Positions 27,235-33,472 of a stretch of 33,472 nucleotides of DNA are shown here, piece after piece; the first letter of the stretch is position 1; each line of letters opens with the position of its first letter. A program made the translations under genes and the position numbers. A model generated the notes under the pieces. The model was not told where the DNA came from. It saw only the letters and a program-made list of their open reading frames with translations, and made no database searches. Origin of the DNA: Paenibacillus farraposensis (GTDB taxonomy: Bacteria; Bacillota; Bacilli; Paenibacillales; Paenibacillaceae); contig NZ_JAFFQR010000019.1 in NCBI RefSeq assembly GCF_020736845.1, positions 1 through 33,472 of the forward strand, in the 5' to 3' direction.

Positions 27235-28614
27235 TTATAACACACGCTGTATATAGCTGAACCGCGCGCCACCCAATGGCGAACGTGTACAGACCAATTC
27301 ACCGCCCAGCCTGGAGGCAATTTGCCGGCAAATCGACAGCCCCAGACCCGTGACCCCGTTCGAGCCCGCATAAAATCTTCTGAATACCTCAGCGGCCTCC
27401 TGCTCGGTCAGCCCTTCCCCGTCATCATCCACATGCATAACCCATACGACCTCCGGTGTGGTTCCCGTCTCCAAGTGGATGACAACTTCCGTTGATGTAT
27501 GGCGAACAGCGTTTTGCAGCAAATTCAATATCATGCGGAACAATTGCTCGCCCGGAGCGGCCACATGCAGGTCCTCCCCCATGATACGAAGCGAAACAGA
27601 GCGTTCAGCAGCCACCGGCATCAACAAATGAACAGCATCCTCAGCCATGCTTCGAAGATCAATCAGGGAGACAGGCCATTCTTCATTCACCCCCTCCAGC
27701 CTCGATAGCTGCAGCAGCTTTTCTACCATATCAATTAAGCGCTGGGACTGCACATTAATAATGCTGAGCCCCTCCTCCTGCGATACTACTTGATCCTGTA
27801 TGGCATATACGTAGCCTTGAATAGACATTAACGGTGTCCTTAGCTCGTGAGATACATTTTGCAAAAATTCGATTTGATCGTGATGATGTCGCTGAATACG
27901 GGCGGACATGGAATGAAAGGTACCAATCAGCTCGCCGATTTCGCTCTGATCTGCCTGTGGAAACTCACTATCGTGCGGTTGATCTGGCTCATAGTTGCCT
28001 ACAGCTTCCTTCAATCGCTTGAGGGGGCGCACCAGACGTGAAACGACCATCAGCCCAATGACGAGAATCACCAGAAAGCTCGCCACGATGGACAGTAATG
28101 TGGTTCTCATAAGCGGCACATACAGTGCTCTTAAAGAAGACAACGGCGAGTATACAAAAATTCGAAAAGGTTGTCCGGGCAATTCTTCATTGATAAACAA
28201 TATCTTCTTCCCTTGAAGCACAGCAACCCCTTCACGCGCGGCAGCCAGATCATGAGCAGACGGATGAACGGATGCAAAAAATCCCTGGCGGATCAACAGC
28301 ACGCTCTCGATCCTTTTGCCCTTCATTCCAGAGACGCTGGAGTCGATGATGCGGTTATTTGTATCTATAATAAAGTAGTCGGCAGACAAAAGCATGCCTT
28401 TAATAACATAGTTCAATTCTGCATTATCCAGCCGGTCAAAGCCTCCGTCGCTCATAATATGCACGGCCTTGCGCGCCTGCTCATGAAGCTTGGATTTCGC
28501 CTGGTTTACCAGAATGTCGTCAATAAGCCTGATGAACAAAATCACCGTAATACAGACGGTAATAAGCATCGCAATGGACAGAGACAGCAGTATTTTAGCT
28601 CTCATCGTACGCAT
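27235..28614 (-). CDS. Sensor histidine kinase (HAMP, HisKA type)
   Basis: This 459-residue membrane kinase has a first transmembrane helix at about 8-30, an extracellular sensor region of about 130 residues, and a second helix near 165-190 (TLLSIVASFLVILVIGLMVV). A HAMP domain follows, then the HisKA box FLQNVSHELRTPLMSIQGY with the phospho-acceptor His. The ATP-binding motifs are NLLQNAVRHT, DDDGEGL and GLGLSICRQIASRLGG. It starts two bases after its response regulator stops, so the two are co-transcribed. The signal is unknown. Confidence 0.92.
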   Translation of the reverse strand: MRTMRAKILLSLSIAMLITVCITVILFIRLIDDILVNQAKSKLHEQARKAVHIMSDGGFDRLDNAELNYVIKGMLLSADYFIIDTNNRIIDSSVSGMKGKRIESVLLIRQGFFASVHPSAHDLAAAREGVAVLQGKKILFINEELPGQPFRIFVYSPLSSLRALYVPLMRTTLLSIVASFLVILVIGLMVVSRLVRPLKRLKEAVGNYEPDQPHDSEFPQADQSEIGELIGTFHSMSARIQRHHHDQIEFLQNVSHELRTPLMSIQGYVYAIQDQVVSQEEGLSIINVQSQRLIDMVEKLLQLSRLEGVNEEWPVSLIDLRSMAEDAVHLLMPVAAERSVSLRIMGEDLHVAAPGEQLFRMILNLLQNAVRHTSTEVVIHLETGTTPEVVWVMHVDDDGEGLTEQEAAEVFRRFYAGSNGVTGLGLSICRQIASRLGGELVCTRSPLGGARFSYIQRVL

Positions 28615-28616
28615 GG

Positions 28617-29327
28617 CTACTTCTCCTGAACCGTTGCTTTATAACCGAATCCCCATACGGTATTAATAACGAGTGTAGAATGGTATTCCACCAGCTTTTT
28701 ACGAATCCGTTTGACCAGATCGTCCACGACCCGTACATCACCTATGAAATCATAGCTCCACACCTGCTGAATCAGATGCTCCCTGCCAAAAGGCCTTTCC
28801 AAATGATTCGACAGAAACAGCAGCAGATCAAACTCACGCGAGGTCAAATTTAATTCTCGTCCGTCCACCGTGACCTTGCGATAATCCGCAAAAATACTCA
28901 GATTGCCCGCACGGCATACTTCTCCGTCTTCTACTACTTTCTTGTTGTCCGATGCCGATGTTCCGGCCTTGCTCAGCCGCAGCATCGCTTTGACTCTGCC
29001 CACCAGCTCCCGCGGATTAAAGGGTTTGGTCAAAAAATCGCTGCATCCCAGCTCCAGCCCGTGTATACGGTCACTTTCTTCACCACGCGCGGAAATCATA
29101 ATAATCGGCATTTCCGTAAATTCACGCAGTTGGGTCAGCAGGGAAAGTCCATCGATCCCGGGCATCATGATATCAAGAACGAGGCAGTCCGGCCGGTCAG
29201 TACGAACATGCTCTATCAGAGTTTTGCCGCTGGAGAAGGAAGTGACCTCATAAGATTCCTTTTTTAAATATTCAGATATTAATTGCAAAATGAATACGTC
29301 GTCGTCCACTACTACTATTTTTGTCAT
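28617..29327 (-). CDS. OmpR-family response regulator
   Basis: The 236-residue protein has a receiver domain (IVVVDDDVFILQL, phospho-acceptor Asp in CLVLDIMMPGIDG, Lys in FLTKPFNPREL) and a C-terminal winged helix (LTSREFDLLLFLSNHLERPF, then DLVKRIRKKL and VWGFGYKA). I chose ATG 29327 with AAGGGG upstream; the frame is open to 29363 but adds an untypical leader. It works with the kinase downstream. The Lys/Ala-rich secreted protein lies upstream on the same strand but is cut off by a terminator. Confidence 0.9.
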   Translation of the reverse strand: MTKIVVVDDDVFILQLISEYLKKESYEVTSFSSGKTLIEHVRTDRPDCLVLDIMMPGIDGLSLLTQLREFTEMPIIMISARGEESDRIHGLELGCSDFLTKPFNPRELVGRVKAMLRLSKAGTSASDNKKVVEDGEVCRAGNLSIFADYRKVTVDGRELNLTSREFDLLLFLSNHLERPFGREHLIQQVWSYDFIGDVRVVDDLVKRIRKKLVEYHSTLVINTVWGFGYKATVQEK

Positions 29328-29401
29328 GGCTTTAACCCCTTGCCGTTGTTCTGGATGTTCCATCCTCTTTATAAGCTTAACAGAAGTCCCGCAAAATAGA
29401 C

Positions 29402-29434
29402 AAAAGACGGGTACCGTTCCCGGTCCCGTCTTTT
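29402..29434 (-). terminator. Terminator after the Lys/Ala-rich gene
   Basis: AAAAGACGGG at 29402-29411 and its inverse at 29425-29434 form a 10-bp stem ending in a T-run on the minus strand, 73 bases past the stop codon at 29508. Confidence 0.75.
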
Positions 29435-29507
29435 CTTATCATCAATTGCTGCTGTATATGCCAGGCGAGCTGAAAACTGACCGCACTCCAGCCTTATTTC
29501 TTGGTTG

Positions 29508-30041
29508 TTACTGTTTAGCCGCTGCTTTTGGAGCAGTTTTCACGGCTGTTTTTGGAGCAGTTTTTACAGGTGCTGCTTTTTTAATCGGAGCTTTGTGAGC
29601 CACTTTTTTAGCTACTACATGATGCGCACGAGTTTTGTGAGTCACTTTTTTAGCTGCTGCATGGTGCGCACGAGTTTTATGAGCTTTCGCTTTATGTTTA
29701 ATAGCATGATGCTTAACTGTGCGGTGTTTCGCTTTCACGGTTTTTACTTTGTGGCTTGCCGCTTTTTTGGCAACTGCTTTTTTGGCAGGAGCTTTCTTCG
29801 CTTCTGTAGTTGCTTTATGAGCTGTCACAGCTTTTTTAACGGGTGCTTTCACCACAGGTTTTTTCGTTACAGGCGCTTTGGCTGGTGTTTTGGCAGTTGG
29901 TGCTGTAGCTACAGGAGCTTTAGTAGCTGGTGCAGTTGTGGCTGGAGTCGTTGGTGCTGTAGCGGCGAATGCGCTGCTAGCTCCTCCCAGTACGCTTACT
30001 ACGGTCAATACGGCTGCTGCATTTTTAGTCCATTTTTTCAT
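29508..30041 (-). CDS. Secreted Lys/Ala-rich, histone H1-like protein
   Basis: This 177-residue protein has a signal peptide (MKKWTKNAAAVLTVVSVLGG, probable cleavage at AFA-AT). A Thr/Pro/Ala-rich stretch follows, then a very basic region made largely of Ala, Lys, Val, His and Pro, such as KKPVVKAPVKKA, and two 14-residue repeats HKTRAHHAAAKKVT and HKTRAHHVVAKKVA. It has no known enzymatic fold. The composition resembles H1-like tails, but the signal peptide puts it outside the cell or in the wall, where it could bind teichoic acid, pectin or extracellular DNA. AAAGGAGAGG precedes the ATG. Confidence 0.75.
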   Translation of the reverse strand: MKKWTKNAAAVLTVVSVLGGASSAFAATAPTTPATTAPATKAPVATAPTAKTPAKAPVTKKPVVKAPVKKAVTAHKATTEAKKAPAKKAVAKKAASHKVKTVKAKHRTVKHHAIKHKAKAHKTRAHHAAAKKVTHKTRAHHVVAKKVAHKAPIKKAAPVKTAPKTAVKTAPKAAAKQ

Positions 30042-30126
30042 GATTGAATCACCTCTCCTTTAAAGTATCTTAAGCTTATCAGGAGATTTCGGGATAATTG
30101 TGGAGTAAATGTGTGAAAAGTATATG

Positions 30127-30173
30127 AAAAAAAACATGCAGCTCTGTGTCTAAAAATACCTGAACTGCATGCT
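30127..30173 (-). terminator. Terminator after the repeat-protein gene
   Basis: On the minus strand, GCATGCAG pairs with CTGCATGT across a 23-base loop and runs into eight Ts, 25 bases after the giant gene's stop. Confidence 0.65.
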
Positions 30174-30197
30174 GAACGATACACAAAACGTTCTTCC

Positions 30198-33100
30198 CTA
30201 ACCGATGGCAATCCAGGAAACGATGCCGTAGTTATGCGAGGTTTCGTTCCACTTGGTTACAACGATCACCGCTCCACTGGCCGTCTGCGATTTTAATGTC
30301 GCATGAAAAAGAGGATGGTTGGTCATAGCTACAAGTGTGTAGTCCGGGTTCGCAAAAGGCTCACTGAATACAATCGTAACCTCCGTTTCGCCTTCACTGC
30401 CCTTCAAAAGAAACGGCGCTCTGCCGAACTGCTGCAATACGGGCTGGCTCGCACAAGTACGGACAGGAGTGATGCTCAGATGCTCCGGCTTTACTGCACT
30501 CCGTTCCAGTTCACGCGAACCTACAGAGCCTTCCGCCAGATGACGGCCTTCGATACTCCCTTCGCCCAAGTGACGGCTTTGTACCGCCGTGTCCTGTAAA
30601 TGCTCTGATCCTACAGCATCCAAACTTAGAACCTCGCTATCGACGGCCCGAGCTTTCAGATGGCTGCGAGATACGCTGTCGGCCTGAAGTCTGTCGCCAC
30701 TGATCCCTTCCTCCGGCAAAAGCCCCGAGAGGTGAATATCTGTAGATAGCTGGGCCAGTGTCACCGCTCCCGGCTTCAGGTGATGCGTATCAATGGCCTC
30801 CTCCACAATGTGCCAGCCGTCAATGGACTCCTCAGCCACATGCCGGGATTGGATCGCTCCATTCGCGATCTTGCTGGTCGTAATCGCTCCTTCTTGCAAG
30901 GCATCCTCCGACACCGCCTGCCAGCCTACATGCTGCGGCTGAATTGCCCCTGCTTGCAGATGCCCCGACTGAACGGACTCCGGTGCGATATGTCTAGATT
31001 GCACCGCCCCCTCGGCCAGCGCTGATTCCTGTACCGATGCGTCAGCCAGATGCCGGGTCTGTACCGCCTGCTCGGTCAGATGGACAGAGCTTACGCTGGC
31101 TTCTGCCAAATTCGATGCACGCACCGCCCGAAGTGCAAGCTTCTCAGCATTGACACTCCCAGCCTGAAGCGCGTGAACGGATACACTTCCTGGCGCAATA
31201 TGCCGGGTCATCACTGCCGAAGCCTGCAAATGGACGGAGGTGACGGCTTCCGGTGCCAAATGGATGGACTGGATAGCCTCTTCTGCCACATGGTTTTCTT
31301 GCACAGCTTCGTCCGTAATGTGCCAAGGCTGTACCGAATGGGCTGACAGCTTGCTAGACGTCACGCTCTCTTCCCCCAGCTTGTCGGACGTGACAGATTC
31401 ATCCTGCAGGGCATGAGACGCTACCGCATGCGGGGCAATATGCTCTTCTTGAATGGTCCCGCTTTGCAGATGGTGCGGCTGAACGGATTCCGCTGCAATA
31501 TGCACAGACTTCACGGCCCCTTCTGCCAGCGCTCTGTCCTGTACCGCGCCTGCTGCCAAATGGCGGGTGTGTACGGACTGCGCAGACAAATGTGAAGGGC
31601 CGACGCTGTTTTCCGCCAGATTCGTCGCTTGCACCGCGTATGCCGCCAGTTTTTCCGATGTGATGCTCTCCGCCTGGAGCGCAAGACCGGATACACTGTC
31701 CGGGGCCAGATGCTTCGCAAACACCGAGGAAGCCTCCAGATGAACGGAAGTAACGGCTCCGGCTGCCAAGTGTGCCGAATCCACAGCTGCCACTGCCAGG
31801 TGATTGCTTTGTATAGCTTCATTCATAATATGCCCAGATTGTACCGAGTGGGCCGACAGCTTGCTGGACGTCACGCTCTCTTCCCCCAGCTTGTCGGACG
31901 TGACAGACTCATCTTGCAGAGCATGAGACGCTACCGCATGCGGGGCAATATGCTCTTCTTGAATGGTCCCGCTTTGCAGATGGTGCGGCTGAACGGATTC
32001 CGCTGCAATATGCACAGACTTCACGGCCCCTTCTGCCAGCGCTCTGTCCTGTACCGCGCCTGCTGCCAAATGGCGGGTGTGTACGGACTGTGCAGACAAA
32101 TGTGAAGGGCCGACGCTGCCTTCCGCCAGATTCGTCGCTTGCACCGCGTGTGTCGCCAGTTTTTCGGAAGTGATACTCTCCGATTGAAGCGCACGACCGG
32201 ATACACTGTCTGGAGCCAGATGTCTCGCAAGCACCGAAGAAGCCTCCAGATGAACGGAGGTAACGGCTCCGGCTGCCAAGTGTGCCGAATCCACAGCCGC
32301 CACTGCCAGGTGATTGCTTTGTATAGCTTCATTCATAATATGCCCAGATTGTACCGAATGGGCCGACAGCTTGCTGGACGTCACGCTCTCTTCCCCCAGC
32401 TTGTCGGACGTGACAGACTCATCTTGCAGAGCATGAGACGCTACCGCATGCGGGGCAATATGCTCTCCCTGAATGACTCCACTTTGCAAGTGCTCTGATT
32501 GAATGGATTCCGGCGCAAGGTGGACAGACTTTACAGCGCCCTCCGCCAATGCGGTTTCCTGTACCGCGCCCGCTGCCAAATGACGGCTATGCACGACATG
32601 CACAGACAGATGTCCGGGTTCGACGCTGTTTTCCGCCAGGTTAGCAGCTTGCACGGCCCGAGCGGCTAGCTTCTCAGAGGTGACACTTTCTGATTGAAGC
32701 GCATGGCCAGAGACACTATCCGGAGCCAGGTGTTTGGTCTGAACCGATGCAGATTGCAAATGGGCGGAGGTAACGGCTTCCGGGGCCAAATGGATGGACT
32801 GGATAGCCTCTTCTGCCACATGGCTTTCTTGCACAGCTTCGTCCGTAATGTGCCAAGGCTGTACCGAATGGGCTGACAGCTTGCTAGACGTCACGCTCTC
32901 TTCCCCCAGCTTGTCGGACGTGACAGATTCATCCTGCAGGGCATGAGACGCTACCGCATGCGGGGCAATATGCTCTCCCTGAATGACTCCACTTTGCAAG
33001 TGCTCTGATTGAATGGATTCCGGCGCAAGGTGGACAGACTTTACAGCGCCCTCCGCCAATGCGGTTTCCTGTACCGCGCCCGCTGCCAAATGACGGCTAT

Positions 33101-33472
33101 GCACGACATGCACAGACAGATGTCCGGGTTCGACGCTGTTTTCCGCCAGGTTAGCAGCTTGCACGGCCCGAGCAGCTAGCTTCTCAGAGGTGACACTTTC
33201 TGATTGAAGCGCATAGCCAGAGACACTATCCGGGGCCAGGTGTTTGGTCTGAACCGATGCAGATTGCAAATGGACGGAGGTAACGGCTTCCGGGGCCAAA
33301 TGGATGGACTGGATAGCCTCTTCTGCCACATGGTTTTCTTGCACAGCTTCGTCCGTAATGTGCCAAGGCTGTACCGAATGGGCTGACAGCTTGCTAGACG
33401 TTACGCTCTCTTCCCCCAGCTTGTCGGATGTTACAGATTCATCCTGCAGGGCATGAGACGCTACCGCATGCG
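30198..33472 (-). CDS. Giant decapeptide-repeat protein with lectin-like tail (partial)
   Basis: The frame is open from the window edge to the stop at 30198, giving 1,090 residues; the true start lies beyond the window. About 100 tandem decapeptides fit V-x-S-x-H-L-A-x-x-(A/S), for example VQTKHLAPDS and VTSEKLAARA. The last 90 residues are not repetitive: TEVTIVFSEPFANPDYTLVA and, at the very end, NYGIVSWIAIG resemble the H-type lectin fold. Similar ten-residue repeats (GAVTSAKLAD-like) occur in phage tail fibres and surface fibres. It is probably a fibrous surface protein that binds sugars through its tip. No sortase motif, membrane anchor or signal is visible in the part seen. Confidence 0.75.
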   Translation of the reverse strand, partial: HAVASHALQDESVTSDKLGEESVTSSKLSAHSVQPWHITDEAVQENHVAEEAIQSIHLAPEAVTSVHLQSASVQTKHLAPDSVSGYALQSESVTSEKLAARAVQAANLAENSVEPGHLSVHVVHSRHLAAGAVQETALAEGAVKSVHLAPESIQSEHLQSGVIQGEHIAPHAVASHALQDESVTSDKLGEESVTSSKLSAHSVQPWHITDEAVQESHVAEEAIQSIHLAPEAVTSAHLQSASVQTKHLAPDSVSGHALQSESVTSEKLAARAVQAANLAENSVEPGHLSVHVVHSRHLAAGAVQETALAEGAVKSVHLAPESIQSEHLQSGVIQGEHIAPHAVASHALQDESVTSDKLGEESVTSSKLSAHSVQSGHIMNEAIQSNHLAVAAVDSAHLAAGAVTSVHLEASSVLARHLAPDSVSGRALQSESITSEKLATHAVQATNLAEGSVGPSHLSAQSVHTRHLAAGAVQDRALAEGAVKSVHIAAESVQPHHLQSGTIQEEHIAPHAVASHALQDESVTSDKLGEESVTSSKLSAHSVQSGHIMNEAIQSNHLAVAAVDSAHLAAGAVTSVHLEASSVFAKHLAPDSVSGLALQAESITSEKLAAYAVQATNLAENSVGPSHLSAQSVHTRHLAAGAVQDRALAEGAVKSVHIAAESVQPHHLQSGTIQEEHIAPHAVASHALQDESVTSDKLGEESVTSSKLSAHSVQPWHITDEAVQENHVAEEAIQSIHLAPEAVTSVHLQASAVMTRHIAPGSVSVHALQAGSVNAEKLALRAVRASNLAEASVSSVHLTEQAVQTRHLADASVQESALAEGAVQSRHIAPESVQSGHLQAGAIQPQHVGWQAVSEDALQEGAITTSKIANGAIQSRHVAEESIDGWHIVEEAIDTHHLKPGAVTLAQLSTDIHLSGLLPEEGISGDRLQADSVSRSHLKARAVDSEVLSLDAVGSEHLQDTAVQSRHLGEGSIEGRHLAEGSVGSRELERSAVKPEHLSITPVRTCASQPVLQQFGRAPFLLKGSEGETEVTIVFSEPFANPDYTLVAMTNHPLFHATLKSQTASGAVIVVTKWNETSHNYGIVSWIAIG
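31305..33472 (-). repeat. 510-bp higher-order repeats (17 decapeptides each)
   Basis: Seventeen 30-bp units make a 510-bp block. Block edges lie near 33344, 32834, 32324, 31814 and 31304. In coding order, two near-identical A blocks (starting VQENHVAEEA or VQESHVAEEA) are followed by two near-identical B blocks (starting IQSNHLAVAA), then a diverged region from 31304 down. The last few units of A and B are almost the same at DNA level. Confidence 0.8.

Noticed and set aside
30303..33386. Many antisense frames within the repeat gene
   Set aside because: The 30-bp period is a multiple of three, so antisense frames stay open by repetition. They have no starts with ribosome sites and mirror the decapeptides.
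31305..33472. CRISPR-like regular repeats
   Set aside because: The repeats are contiguous, in frame, diverged and coding. There are no unique spacers and no cas genes.

Overview
The window looks like chromosomal DNA of a Paenibacillus of the polymyxa group. This is inferred from gene content and style, not from a marker gene. The supporting features are a secreted GH5 cellulase, a GH12 glucanase and a PL1 pectate lyase, a YesM/YesN two-component system beside a sugar ABC transporter, collagen-like and DUF4183-type proteins, strong AGGAGG ribosome sites and catabolite-control (cre) motifs. No rRNA or tRNA gene and no CRISPR array was seen.

Layout. 1-700: AT-rich relics, including two tandem protein tails, a terminator and a 70-base scrap of a transposon end. 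703-2300: a TetR regulator divergent from an isochorismatase-family hydrolase. 2446-4108: an IS231-type (IS4 family) insertion sequence with a split transposase. 4218-5943: an AT-rich pair, a Crp/Fnr-like regulator and an extended SDR reductase, lying between IS231-type ends. 6072-6210: a transposase-less fragment with IS231-type ends. 6211-10978: a decayed Tn3-family transposon with 42-bp inverted repeats. Its transposase is split by other DNA, including an 881-bp element with Tn7-like ends around a frameshifted GNAT gene, and a 5'-truncated GH1 glucosidase. 11045-16956: a carbohydrate ABC transporter (two permeases and a binding lipoprotein) with its YesN/YesM regulators. 17148-17978: an HTH-methyltransferase fusion. 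18134-19327: GH5 cellulase. 19619-19948: a small membrane protein. 20102-21497: an endonuclease V scrap, a flavodoxin-fold oxidoreductase and its TetR regulator. 21687-23181: two broken DUF4183-type surface genes, one collagen-like. 23424-25857: divergent GH12 and PL1 genes. 25990-29327: an orphan oligopeptide-transporter ATPase and an OmpR-type two-component pair. 29508-30041: a secreted Lys/Ala-rich protein. 30198-33472: the C-terminal 1,090 residues of a giant decapeptide-repeat protein running off the window.

How it works together. The right two thirds reads as a plant-polysaccharide and surface region. Secreted GH5, GH12 and PL1 enzymes attack glucans and pectin. The YesMN-controlled ABC transporter imports an oligosaccharide, with a cre site and a pair of 13-bp direct repeats upstream of its binding protein suggesting induction plus CcpA repression. 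The left third is a nested mobile-element graveyard in which most reading frames are damaged.

The observations that most merit a second look are the Tn7-like mini-element without transposition genes, the giant protein with about 100 decapeptides in 510-bp higher-order repeats (order A-A-B-B) ending in an H-type-lectin-like domain, the matched operator pair of the TetR/oxidoreductase unit, and the IS231 ends around the SDR-Crp/Fnr pair. I did not find clear evidence for a wholly new multi-gene system.
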